DNA of 64,000 nucleotides, from NCBI GenBank assembly GCA_964493125.1, contig CAZBMS010000001.1, positions 18,062 through 82,061 of the forward strand, read 5' to 3'. This document shows positions 7,746 through 16,109 of this stretch, one piece after another; within the stretch, counting starts at the first letter, position 1; the number at the start of each line of letters is the position of its first letter. A program made the translations under genes and the position numbers. The stretch is from QGNO01 sp964493125. GTDB lineage: Bacteria; Chloroflexota; Dehalococcoidia; Lucifugimonadales; QGNO01. The notes beneath the pieces were generated by a model that saw only the letters and a program-made list of their open reading frames with translations, was not told where the DNA came from and ran no database searches.

Positions 7746-7994
7746 ATGAAAATTGAGGCAGTTGAACAAGCTGTAGAATTAACCTTACTAGGTCTTTCCA
7801 CGGCCTTTGTCGCAGTAATTGGTTTGATGGTGCTTATATTCGCCTTCGGGCGATTACTTCAATCAAAATGGTTTAAGGTAATAACCTTGAATTTAATGCG
7901 TAACCGAGCTGAGGAAAAGGGAATGGCGGCCGCATTGGGTGTTGGGCTAATGCTCGCTCAAGATACACATGAGGCGCGAGATAACAGCCAATAG
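7746..7994 (+). CDS. OadG-like gamma subunit of a sodium-pumping decarboxylase
   Basis: An 82-residue protein with one N-terminal membrane helix (about residues 12-35, LTLLGLSTAFVAVIGLMVLIFAFG), the typical shape of the OadG/MmdE small subunit that anchors and assembles the decarboxylase complex. Right after it come an OadB-type subunit and a biotin carrier protein, which makes the assignment much stronger than the short sequence alone. An RBS-like AGGAGACAGG lies about 8 bases before the ATG. The tail after the helix is basic, then polar. First gene of the plus-strand three-gene set. Confidence 0.72.
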   Translation: MKIEAVEQAVELTLLGLSTAFVAVIGLMVLIFAFGRLLQSKWFKVITLNLMRNRAEEKGMAAALGVGLMLAQDTHEARDNSQ

Positions 7995-8002
7995 GAATTG
8001 AT

Positions 8003-9181
8003 TTGCCAGATCTTACTCAATACTTAAGTCAGACAGGTTTCTTTAACTTATCTTTAGGGAACTTGTTGTTAATATCGGTTGGCTTAGTTTTTATATATTT
8101 GGCCATAGCTAAGAAAACAGAGCCATATGAATTATTGCCTATTGGTTTTGGAATAATACTTGCGAACCTTCCACTAAACACCTTGACTCAAATAGCAGAA
8201 GGGGATCCTCTGGCTCAATCGGCGCTTCAGGATTCAGGTATTCTGGGTCTCACTTTCCACTTTGCGCTCTCTTTTTGGAATGTACTCCCTCCATTGATCT
8301 TTTTGGGTCTCGGTGCACTGACAGATTTCACACCGATTATTGCCAGGCCCAAGACATTGCTTCTGGGAGCTGCTGCTCAGATCGGGATTTTCGTAGCATT
8401 TTGGGGGGCTCTATTCATTAGTGTGGTCTCAGTACTCGGAGTCAAATTCTCGATAGAAGAAGCTGCTGCGATAAGTATTATTGGAGGAGCTGATGGGCCA
8501 ACTACAATATTTCTTTCGGCTATACTGGCGCCTGATTTATTAGGTAGGACGGCTGTAGTGGCTTATTCTTACATGGCTGGATTGGTGTTCATACAACCGC
8601 CATTAATGAGGCTACTCACAACCAGAAAAGAAAGACAGATTGTAATGTCTCCACCCAGAGAAGTGTCTAGGGTTGAAAAGTTAACCTTTCCGATAGTTGG
8701 AATGATAATCATTATACTTTTAGTCCCTAATGCTGCTCCATTAATTGGAATGTTTATGCTTGGCAATATAATGGCTGTTAGTGGTGTAGTACCTAGACTT
8801 AGTAGTGCGGCATCCAACGAAGTCATAAATGTAGTTACTATATTTCTTATGGTGACGGTTGGATCTCAGCTTTCTGCAGACAGAGTGCTTCATCTTGAAA
8901 CACTCGCAATACTAGCGCTCGGACTTATTGCCCTAGCGTTTGGTACCACTGGAGGTATAGTTCTAGCGAAGCTAATAAATTTGGTCTCTAAAGAAAAGAT
9001 AAACCCATTAATAGGTGCGGCTGGTGTATCGGCCGTTCCTATGGCCGCTAGGATTGCTCATGCAGAAGGGCAGAAGGAAAACCCAGATAATTTCCTTTTA
9101 CCTCATGCAATGGGGCCTAATGTTGCTGGAGTGATCGGTTCAGCTGTTGTGGCGGGAGTTTTCATCTCGCTGTTGGGTTAA
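8003..9181 (+). CDS. Oxaloacetate/methylmalonyl-CoA decarboxylase-type beta subunit (sodium pump)
   Basis: A 392-residue, highly hydrophobic protein with about nine to eleven membrane helices. It has the family's essential motif GGADGPT with Asp164, matching the Asp of OadB needed for sodium transport, and the C-terminal NVAGVIGSAVVAG region with the conserved Asn and Ser. The beta subunit decarboxylates carboxybiotin and exports sodium ions. The start is TTG at 8003 with AGGA seven bases upstream; it follows the gamma subunit by 8 bases and precedes the biotin carrier by 2. The substrate-specific alpha subunit is not in this window, so oxaloacetate, methylmalonyl-CoA, malonate or glutaconyl-CoA cannot be distinguished. 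Confidence 0.88.
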   Translation: MPDLTQYLSQTGFFNLSLGNLLLISVGLVFIYLAIAKKTEPYELLPIGFGIILANLPLNTLTQIAEGDPLAQSALQDSGILGLTFHFALSFWNVLPPLIFLGLGALTDFTPIIARPKTLLLGAAAQIGIFVAFWGALFISVVSVLGVKFSIEEAAAISIIGGADGPTTIFLSAILAPDLLGRTAVVAYSYMAGLVFIQPPLMRLLTTRKERQIVMSPPREVSRVEKLTFPIVGMIIIILLVPNAAPLIGMFMLGNIMAVSGVVPRLSSAASNEVINVVTIFLMVTVGSQLSADRVLHLETLAILALGLIALAFGTTGGIVLAKLINLVSKEKINPLIGAAGVSAVPMAARIAHAEGQKENPDNFLLPHAMGPNVAGVIGSAVVAGVFISLLG

Positions 9182-9183
9182 TA

Positions 9184-9573
9184 ATGACTAAACGGGTTAG
9201 GGTAAAGATTGGCGATCAGTGGCATCAAGTAGAGTTAATCGGAACTTTGATCAACCCTATTAAGGTTTTAGTTGATGGCGAACCTGTAGAAGTTCTTGTA
9301 GAAGGCTTTGATCAAAACGAAATTCCAGATTCAAGTCTTGAAGTAACTGAATCCGAAAAAATAACTGACGTTCGATCTCCTATGCCTGGAATAATAGTCT
9401 CCGTTGACGTTGCAATAGGGCAGGAAATAAACCAAGGTGAAATCTTGTGTGTTCTTGAGGCTATAAAGCTACAGCAGGCGATAAGATCTCCAGTTGGGGG
9501 AATAGTCAAGGCTATACACGTTGCCGCCAACCAGGAAGTATCCGTTGGAAGCTTATTGATAGATCTGGTCTAG
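9184..9573 (+). CDS. Biotin carboxyl carrier protein with atypical biotin motif
   Basis: A 129-residue protein: an N-terminal ~45-residue segment, a short linker, then a biotinyl/lipoyl domain (about 60-129) starting VRSPMPGIIVSV and ending VGSLLIDLV. The lysine that would carry biotin is Lys95 in EAIKLQQ, where the usual sequence is EAMKMQ; both methionines are replaced by hydrophobic residues. It would carry carboxybiotin from the missing carboxyltransferase to the OadB-like subunit. It overlaps the convergent EamA gene by 4 bases at its stop. Confidence 0.85.
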   Translation: MTKRVRVKIGDQWHQVELIGTLINPIKVLVDGEPVEVLVEGFDQNEIPDSSLEVTESEKITDVRSPMPGIIVSVDVAIGQEINQGEILCVLEAIKLQQAIRSPVGGIVKAIHVAANQEVSVGSLLIDLV

Positions 9574-10481
9574 ACTTCAGGTTTTTGGGTCTTCGCATGT
9601 TTCATAGCGGTATATATTCCGGTAAGGATAAAGAGTCCTCCTATAATAGTAGCTAGACTAGGAGTCTCTGATAGGAATATCGCAGCTGCGCCTGTTGCAA
9701 GGACGGGCTCTGCCATTACAGCAATTGCCACAGTAGTCGCCGTCACGTGCGCTAGCGACCAATTTAAAAGGGAGTGTCCTATAGCTTGGGGTACTAACCC
9801 CAAGATTAATATCCATAAGTATGTTTCCGAAGAGTAGCCCGTAAAAGACACACCCATAATTAGAGCTATGGCAAATAGAATAAAAGTAGCGGTTGTATAT
9901 ACTAGAGAGTTGTATGTCAATACAGGCAGGTGGCTCCTCAATCTCCGTCCTGCCAACATATAGCCAGCAACTGATAGTGCACCAAGAAACGCAAGGAGAT
10001 CACCTTTTAACTCTGTGCCATTACCCGAATCTCCGATGGCAATTACGACTCCACCCACAATTCCAACACATATTCCAATTACAGTATATTTGTGAATTGG
10101 TTCTTTGAATAAACTTCTAGATGCGATCGAAAGTATGAATGGGCTTGTTGTAACTAACACCACTGAGCTGGCTACTGACGTGTATTCAAGGGATAGAATC
10201 CAAGCCCAGAAGTGCATGGAAAGACAAATCCCGGATAATATTACAATTGGCACGTCTTTCTTGGTTATTAGTGATAGGTAGTTAGTTCCATGGGTAGCCC
10301 AAGAACCTATAGCTATACCTAGCATAACGGTCGCGCCAATCACCATTCTATAAGAAGCTATAAGCAAGGGTGGGGCATCCGCTAGCCGAATGAAGATTGC
10401 GGCAGAAGACACAGACATTACTCCGATGATTAGCCCAAGATTAAGCTTTGATTTGATGGGTTTGTATCTCAAGCTTACCAA
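9570..10481 (-). CDS. EamA/DMT-family transporter
   Basis: A 303-residue protein with about ten hydrophobic helices arranged as two EamA repeats, each of about 140 residues; the repeat start IGVMSVSSAAIFIRLADAPP and later LAFLGALSVAGYMLAGRRL are typical. DMT transporters of this type export or import amino acids, nucleotides or other metabolites; substrate unknown. The frame can start at TTG 10481 or at a second TTG at 10472, which is better placed after GTAGG. It converges with the biotin-carrier gene and follows alaX on the same strand by 35 bases. Confidence 0.82.
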   Translation of the reverse strand: MVSLRYKPIKSKLNLGLIIGVMSVSSAAIFIRLADAPPLLIASYRMVIGATVMLGIAIGSWATHGTNYLSLITKKDVPIVILSGICLSMHFWAWILSLEYTSVASSVVLVTTSPFILSIASRSLFKEPIHKYTVIGICVGIVGGVVIAIGDSGNGTELKGDLLAFLGALSVAGYMLAGRRLRSHLPVLTYNSLVYTTATFILFAIALIMGVSFTGYSSETYLWILILGLVPQAIGHSLLNWSLAHVTATTVAIAVMAEPVLATGAAAIFLSETPSLATIIGGLFILTGIYTAMKHAKTQKPEV

Positions 10482-10516
10482 CCTACAAAATCCAACGTGT
10501 GTTCCGTTGGAACATA

Positions 10517-11230
10517 TTAGTTATCAGCTATTTCGATTCGAAGTCGTTTATTAATTCGCCCCTTACTTTCATGGCCTACCACGCGTATTAGACCGACCTC
10601 TGAAGTGTTCGCTACATGTGTTCCGCCATCTGCTTGAATGTCGAGGTCATGTATGTTAACGATGCGTACTTGTTGTATGTCGGGAGGCAAAAGGTTGATT
10701 TTAGTTCTTATAAGATCCGGGATTTTCATTGCTTCTTCACGAGCAAGGAAATCTGTAGATACGGGTTTAGAAGAGGATATTTCAGCATTAACCTTTTGTT
10801 CTATATCCTTAGCGAAGCCTACAGACATATGCTCCAGCTCGAAGTCCATTCTTGCCTTCAGTGGCTGCATGTCTCCACCTGTAACCTGCGCCCCATAATC
10901 TCTCCATATTACTCCGCAAAGTATGTGGAGAGCAGTGTGAGTGCGCATGAGTTGGTAACGCTTTGTCCAGTTCATTACCCCAGTGATTCTTGTGCCGATT
11001 TCTGGCGTTTTACCATTGATTAAATGAACGAATATACCAGCATCTCGCCTTATTCTTGTAACCGGATATTCATTCGATTCATCTTTCAGGATTCCTTCAT
11101 CACAGGGTTGGCCACCGCCACCTGGATAGAATGCAGACTGATTTAATATTACACCGTCATCGACTTTGTCGACTATTGTTGCGTGGAATTCTCTGAGGTA
11201 ACTGTCTTCGTGGTACAGAGGCCTAGTCAT
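10517..11230 (-). CDS. Alanyl-tRNA editing protein AlaX
   Basis: A 237-residue free-standing editing protein related to the C-terminal part of AlaRS. It has the N-terminal AFYPGGGGQP motif, the zinc site HTALH (His98, His102) and the second site QADGGTHVANTSEVG, in which the Cys of AlaRS is Asp, as is common in AlaX. AlaX removes wrongly attached Ser or Gly from tRNA-Ala. The ATG overlaps the upstream unknown gene's stop by 4 bases (ATGA), so both are coupled. No aminoacylation domain is present and the length is usual for AlaX, so this is not a broken alaS. Confidence 0.88.
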   Translation of the reverse strand: MTRPLYHEDSYLREFHATIVDKVDDGVILNQSAFYPGGGGQPCDEGILKDESNEYPVTRIRRDAGIFVHLINGKTPEIGTRITGVMNWTKRYQLMRTHTALHILCGVIWRDYGAQVTGGDMQPLKARMDFELEHMSVGFAKDIEQKVNAEISSSKPVSTDFLAREEAMKIPDLIRTKINLLPPDIQQVRIVNIHDLDIQADGGTHVANTSEVGLIRVVGHESKGRINKRLRIEIADN

Positions 11231-11994
11231 GATGACTCTGGAGTTTCCTTGTGCAGCTCTTCTATCATTTTCTCGAGCTCTCCAAGGTCGTCTAAGTTTT
11301 CATCTACTATCTTGTAACATCGTTCAAGATAAAATTGTGCTAACTGGGAGCTCTTTGGACTAGGTTGGCTAACAGCATCTACTATTTGGGATATGTGGTA
11401 CTTTTCTGGCAGGTGCTTCGCCAGCAGAGTTATTTCATCTTTTGACTCCTGTATAAGCCGATCGTCCGTGCCCTCAACGGCAAACTGTAGCTTGCTAAGT
11501 AATTTGGCAAGTTCCCCCAGTTTGTCTCTTTCACTCATTAGTGAAAGCATAACCTCCCCGACGTCCAAGTCTGAGGACGAATCCATTGGAGAAGAGTCAC
11601 TGCTATGCGATGGTGAGATTTCATGGACAGCATTTTGGTATATAGATGCGTATGTTTGCACCGCATCATTAACTTGATTTGCTGCTTCCAGCGGGTCATC
11701 TTCCCGGACGGTCCCTGCGTATATGAGATCGTCACCACGAAAGTCTGCAAGGCGCTCAAGATATTCGAAATGTTCTATCTCTTCAGGGACGGGAGGAATT
11801 GCAAAAGACGAGAACTCATCGATGCCCGAAGATTTCATTTGAGATGCAAGAAATGGAGGAACGTATTTGCTCAGGTCCAGCTTAAGTGGCAAGACTGCCA
11901 AGTAAGTCGCCAGAATTTTGTCCCCCGCTAGGTAGTAAAGTATTGCATGGCCTTTTGGTTGGTCTTTGTTGCCTTTTTCGAAAGTTAAGTCCAT
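11227..11994 (-). CDS. Conserved-looking protein of unknown function, coupled to alaX
   Basis: A 255-residue soluble protein without signal peptide or membrane helix. The first ~90 residues look like a folded alpha/beta domain (GHAILYYLAGDKILATYLAVLPLKL). A Ser/Asp-rich linker lies near 130-145, and the C-terminal ~110 residues are mostly helical and charged, ending in acidic LGELEKMIEELHKE. I recognise no family. It is preceded by AGG and overlaps alaX by 4 bases, so the two are co-translated; a role near translation quality control is possible but not shown. Confidence 0.7.
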   Translation of the reverse strand: MDLTFEKGNKDQPKGHAILYYLAGDKILATYLAVLPLKLDLSKYVPPFLASQMKSSGIDEFSSFAIPPVPEEIEHFEYLERLADFRGDDLIYAGTVREDDPLEAANQVNDAVQTYASIYQNAVHEISPSHSSDSSPMDSSSDLDVGEVMLSLMSERDKLGELAKLLSKLQFAVEGTDDRLIQESKDEITLLAKHLPEKYHISQIVDAVSQPSPKSSQLAQFYLERCYKIVDENLDDLGELEKMIEELHKETPESS

Positions 11995-12026
11995 CAGTAC
12001 ATCATAACCTATTTAAGAGAAATTGA

Positions 12027-13640
12027 TTAATCATTGAATCGTCTTATGACTTTCCCAGGACGTTTATTAGTCAGGGATCCGTTATTTACAACTGGCACAC
12101 CGTTTACCAATACATGCGAAATCCCAGTCGGATAGCTGTGAGGATTGTCGAATGTGGCTGTATCGGAAACTGTGGCTGGGTTGAAAATTGTTATGTCTCC
12201 CCAAAAGCCAGGTAAGATAGCTCCTCTTTGGGACAGGTTTAAGCGAGAGGCTGGGAGTGATGTCATTTTTCTGATTCCTTCCTCAAGTGAGACAACGCTT
12301 TTTTCCCGAACATACCTGCCAAGGAATCGTGGAAATGTCCCGTAGCTTCTAGGGTGTGGCTTCCCGCTTGATAACGCTCCTGAAGTTTTAATGGAAGATC
12401 CGTCACTCGCTACAGATACCCACTTGCCTTCGGCTATGACTTCCACATCTGATTCCTCCATAGAATGAAGGATTACAGATGTTTCACTTTCTAGGTAAAT
12501 ACTTACAGCAACTTCGCTAGGACTGATTCCATGCTTCTTGGCAATTTCCGCAAGATTCTTACCTTCTATTGATCTGTCACTGGGATAATTGGCAATTACT
12601 ATTTTATCTGCCCCCCCACGACGCTCTATATCAGCGGCAATACCGTGCAATATCGATGGATACAAAGACTCATCGGAAAGTTTTTTCAGAGTTCCTTCTC
12701 TTCCGCCTGTTTGTGTCCATCTTGGGAATATAGCGCCGGTGATATTTGTGCTGCCAGCCGTGTACGGATACTGGTCACCTGCGAGATCGATCGATTCGTT
12801 TCTTGCATGCTCTATCCGTGTCAGTAATTCATTTGCTTGCCCCCAAGTCTCAGGGCCGAGGCACTTCAAATGGGATATTTGCACCCGTACCCCTGAAAGC
12901 CTACCAATAGCGATGCTCTCCTCAACCGAGCCTAGCAAACTGATGGAGTAATTGCCTTCGTCACGCATGTGAGTCGAATAAAGTTTGTTTTTCTTGGCTG
13001 CTTCACCTGCAAGAGCTACTATTTCATCTGTTCTCGCATAACTTCCCGGTGCATAGAAAAGGCCAGTGGAAAAACCAAGAGCCCCCGCATCTAGGCTTTC
13101 CGAGACTAGTGTTGCCATGCTATCTAATTCGCTGACGGTTGGAGCTCGGTCATCAAAGCCTATTACACCTGCACGGATCGTCCCATGGCCCACTTGAGAG
13201 GCTATGTTTAAGGTAGACCCGTTCGATGCCAAAGCGTCCATATAATCGCCGAAGAAATTCCAGTGAAGGATATTGTCAGGTCGGCTAAGTGCAATGTCTG
13301 GGCCGTACATTTGCCAACGTTGCTCAGATTGTTCTACGGCCTCTCCTTGTACTGGCCCACAGAAGCTCATGCCGCAATTACCAGCTAGCTCTAGCGTACA
13401 ACCTTGCCGTACTTTACTGTCTGCGCTGGGGTCTATAAGGAATGAGGCGTCACTATGAGTGTGTAGATCAATAAAGCCTGGCGAGACAACCTGCCCAGCG
13501 GCATCAATAATGGCCAAAGCGTCAGATTCTAGTTTGCCCAACGCTACTATGCGGCCTTTGGAGATACCTATGTCGGCTGAATAGGATGGAGAGCCTTTGC
13601 CGTCAATTATTGTACCGTTAACTATCTTTAGATCGTACAT
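12027..13640 (-). CDS. N-acyl-D-amino-acid deacylase (D-aminoacylase), amidohydrolase superfamily
   Basis: A 537-residue amidohydrolase-superfamily protein. Seen: N-terminal beta-sandwich DLKIVNGTIIDGKG, metal-binding FIDLHTHSD near 57-64, the family LELAGNCGMS with Cys near 90, YSTHMRDEG near 221-229, QISHLKC near 252 and a C-terminal FLGRYVRE plus ILPGFWGDITIFNP. These match the D-aminoacylase (DAN) family, which hydrolyses N-acyl-D-amino acids to D-amino acids. GGAGAGG lies before the ATG at 13640. Together with GGT, 5-oxoprolinase, TldD/E and MsrB it fits use or repair of modified peptides and amino acids. Substrate stereochemistry cannot be read directly; some homologues are dihydroorotase-like. 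Confidence 0.88.
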   Translation of the reverse strand: MYDLKIVNGTIIDGKGSPSYSADIGISKGRIVALGKLESDALAIIDAAGQVVSPGFIDLHTHSDASFLIDPSADSKVRQGCTLELAGNCGMSFCGPVQGEAVEQSEQRWQMYGPDIALSRPDNILHWNFFGDYMDALASNGSTLNIASQVGHGTIRAGVIGFDDRAPTVSELDSMATLVSESLDAGALGFSTGLFYAPGSYARTDEIVALAGEAAKKNKLYSTHMRDEGNYSISLLGSVEESIAIGRLSGVRVQISHLKCLGPETWGQANELLTRIEHARNESIDLAGDQYPYTAGSTNITGAIFPRWTQTGGREGTLKKLSDESLYPSILHGIAADIERRGGADKIVIANYPSDRSIEGKNLAEIAKKHGISPSEVAVSIYLESETSVILHSMEESDVEVIAEGKWVSVASDGSSIKTSGALSSGKPHPRSYGTFPRFLGRYVREKSVVSLEEGIRKMTSLPASRLNLSQRGAILPGFWGDITIFNPATVSDTATFDNPHSYPTGISHVLVNGVPVVNNGSLTNKRPGKVIRRFND

Positions 13641-13727
13641 TGGCCTCTCCTAAGGGTTGACAAATGGTAGTCTCTAACGCTTTTAAATTGGGTTGCCGAA
13701 GGAATATTACTTAATTGCAGTAGGCGC

Positions 13728-14588
13728 CTATGCCGTATTGTTGTCCTTACTACTGAAGTTGTTTATGAAGTTGCGTATCATACTAGTAAACTCCATGGGG
13801 AAGATGAATTTGGTAGCTTCTCCCTCACCCATTTTTTCGAGGGTTTCAAAGTATTGCAGGTTCATTGTTCGCCCGTCTACTCCCTGTGCTACTTCATTGA
13901 CTTCTGTTAGTGCTTGTGCCTGTCCTTCTGCATTTAGTATGGCTGCTTGGCGATTCCCTTCAGCCTTAAGTATTGCTGCTTCTCTTTCTCCTTGTGCAGA
14001 AAGTATAGCCGCTTGTTTTTCACCTTCAGCACGGTTGATCTGAGCTTGCCGGTGTCCCTCAGACTCTGTGATATCGGCTGTTTTTATTGCAGCGGCTGAT
14101 TTTTCTCGTTCCATTGCCATTTTGACCCCTTCTGGTGGGTCAATTTCGTTAATAGCTACCCCTTGTACTTTTACACCCCATCTTGGCGTGTTTTCATCCA
14201 AAGCTGCTTGCAACTGACTTTGAATACGTTCTCTTTCTGAAAGAGCCTCACTGAGTGTAACGTTACCTAAGATGGCTCTCAGTTCTCCCATAGCTAGATT
14301 CCTTACTGCTAATCTATGGTCAGCTACTACCAAAACGGCTTTTTCGGCTTCTTCTGGTATTACACGGTAGTAGAGAACGAAGTCCATGTTTACTACCACA
14401 TTGTCTCTGGTAATATATTGCTGAGTGGGGACACGTTCTGGAACCTCACGAGTGTCAATTATAATTCCAGTCTCAAGAACTGGTATTAGAAAATGAAATC
14501 CTGGCCCTTTTATACTGCCAACGTACCGGCCCAAGCGTAGTTTAACCATTCGTTGGTATTGGCTGACTATAACTATTCCAGTTGCCAT
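13728..14588 (-). CDS. SPFH/band-7 (slipin-type) protein lacking the usual N-terminal membrane helix
   Basis: A 286-residue SPFH protein. The band-7 domain spans about 8-165 (VSQYQRMVKLRLGRYVG, then GPGFHFLIPVLE). It is followed by a long Ala/Glu-rich coiled coil (about 165-225) with near-repeats of AEGEKQAAIL, AQGEREAAIL and AEGNRQAAIL, and ends in an amphipathic FTSMIRNFINNF. Slipins oligomerise on membranes and partner with NfeD proteins; the gene follows an NfeD gene by 79 bases, the standard pairing. The usual N-terminal helix is missing; in-frame TGA just upstream and an SD (GAGGGGGTGG) before ATG 14588 support this start, so attachment may be peripheral or through NfeD. Confidence 0.88.
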   Translation of the reverse strand: MATGIVIVSQYQRMVKLRLGRYVGSIKGPGFHFLIPVLETGIIIDTREVPERVPTQQYITRDNVVVNMDFVLYYRVIPEEAEKAVLVVADHRLAVRNLAMGELRAILGNVTLSEALSERERIQSQLQAALDENTPRWGVKVQGVAINEIDPPEGVKMAMEREKSAAAIKTADITESEGHRQAQINRAEGEKQAAILSAQGEREAAILKAEGNRQAAILNAEGQAQALTEVNEVAQGVDGRTMNLQYFETLEKMGEGEATKFIFPMEFTSMIRNFINNFSSKDNNTA

Positions 14589-14667
14589 TCGACCACCCCC
14601 CTCATGAAATATGTGACCTTAGCCTATCATTGCATGTGCACGTCAGTCTATTTGCTCGAGGGTCACT

Positions 14668-15993
14668 TTATATTCTCGACACCGTCAACACTATGCCATC
14701 TATCTTGATCACCTTGACTTTTTCACCAATGCTTACTGGAAGCTGTTTTTCCTCGCAGATGGCTGTCCACATTTCGTTCTTAGCGTGAACCGTTCCTTTT
14801 GGGTTTAAATCGCTTGCCACCGTTGCAACGTCTCCTACAGTAGGGATAACTGGAGTATCGTATGTATCATCTCTCGATTTATACACGAACCAAGATAAGA
14901 CCCCTCCAGTTAATCCAACAATTGAAACCACAGGCACCAATACCCAGAGGCTGACTGAAATAGATAGTTGAGATATTGGCGAACCTGTGCCAGTGTGAAA
15001 AAATAATAATAGGCCGCCAATACAGAAACTTATTAATGCCCCTACGCCAAGAACTCCAAAGCCGGCCACATAAATTTCCAATGTCCCGAGTGCTATTGCA
15101 AAAACTATCAACACGACACCAGCCCAATTCACGGGCAGGTTTCCAAGGCTAACCCAGGCCAGAACTAACAATATTACGCCAGTTACTCCGGGATAAAAAT
15201 TCCCTGGATTATAAAGTTCTGCAATAAGACCTACGCCGCCTAGTGTCAGCAACAAGAATGATATGTTTGGATCTGCAAGGAAATTGAGAAGCTTTTCAAC
15301 AAAGCTCATTTCTAACCTGCGAATATTGACCCCCGTCGTTTCTAAAGTAACTTTCGGACCATCTGGAGGCTGAACTATTGTTTCCAAGCCATTCAGCTTG
15401 AAAAGGAGATCATCCAAATCATCTGCGAGTAAGTCTATGATATTTTCTTTCAACGCTTCCGATCCCGTATAGGACAGAGATTCTAATACGGTGGCTTCCA
15501 GCTTCTTTGCATTTCTACCCCGTAGGTTTGCGATCCCACGCATTTCAGCAGCCGCGTCATTAAACACCTTGGATTTTTGAGTATCAGTTAGATCCTCGCC
15601 AGTTGCACTAACTGGGCTAGCGGCCCCTATATTTGCACCAGGTGCCATTGCTGAAAAGTTTGCTGCAGATGCAATAAATGTTCCCGCTGAAGCTGCTTGA
15701 GCTCCACGGGGACTAACATAGACGACAGATGGCAATTCGGCTTCAAGTAAGTGTTGGGTAATATCACGCGTCGAGTTAAGTAACCCGCCAGGAGTATCTA
15801 GTTCAATTACTATTAATTCAGCACCGTCGGTTTTTGCTTTTTCGACGCCTCTTTTAATGAATCCCTCAGATATTGGATGTATGATGCCATCAATCTCTAA
15901 TACTAGGACGTGTTTTTGTTCAGCGATCGCATATCCAGTAAGCCCTGCCGACATGCAAAGGATGGAGAAAAGGACTATTAGCAAGCGTTTCAT
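14668..15993 (-). CDS. Long-form NfeD: membrane-bound ClpP-class serine protease
   Basis: A 441-residue protein from ATG 15993, with a signal peptide (KRLLIVLFSILCMSAGLTGYAIA), a ClpP-like protease domain (about 30-210), four to five membrane helices (about 240-365) and a C-terminal NfeD OB-fold (about 380-441). The protease domain has the AASAGTF nucleophile loop and IELDTPGGLL; the family uses a Ser-Lys dyad, with the Lys expected in the later helical part. It cleaves stomatin-type proteins in known cases, and the SPFH gene lies next to it. A longer in-frame start exists at 16071, but the signal peptide begins at 15993. The gene is divergent from the Ntn-hydrolase at 16110. Confidence 0.87.
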   Translation of the reverse strand: MKRLLIVLFSILCMSAGLTGYAIAEQKHVLVLEIDGIIHPISEGFIKRGVEKAKTDGAELIVIELDTPGGLLNSTRDITQHLLEAELPSVVYVSPRGAQAASAGTFIASAANFSAMAPGANIGAASPVSATGEDLTDTQKSKVFNDAAAEMRGIANLRGRNAKKLEATVLESLSYTGSEALKENIIDLLADDLDDLLFKLNGLETIVQPPDGPKVTLETTGVNIRRLEMSFVEKLLNFLADPNISFLLLTLGGVGLIAELYNPGNFYPGVTGVILLVLAWVSLGNLPVNWAGVVLIVFAIALGTLEIYVAGFGVLGVGALISFCIGGLLLFFHTGTGSPISQLSISVSLWVLVPVVSIVGLTGGVLSWFVYKSRDDTYDTPVIPTVGDVATVASDLNPKGTVHAKNEMWTAICEEKQLPVSIGEKVKVIKIDGIVLTVSRI

Positions 15994-16109
15994 GCTTATG
16001 TTTGATATAAATGCGACTTTCACATCACACAGCTTAACATTTTTGTTGACACCATCAATTGGCGGGGACATAATTCCACTTTAATAGACTTTAACAGGAG
16101 CTTTTAAAT

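Noticed and set aside
10517..11230. Fragment of a broken alaS
   Set aside because: Length and motifs match complete free-standing AlaX.
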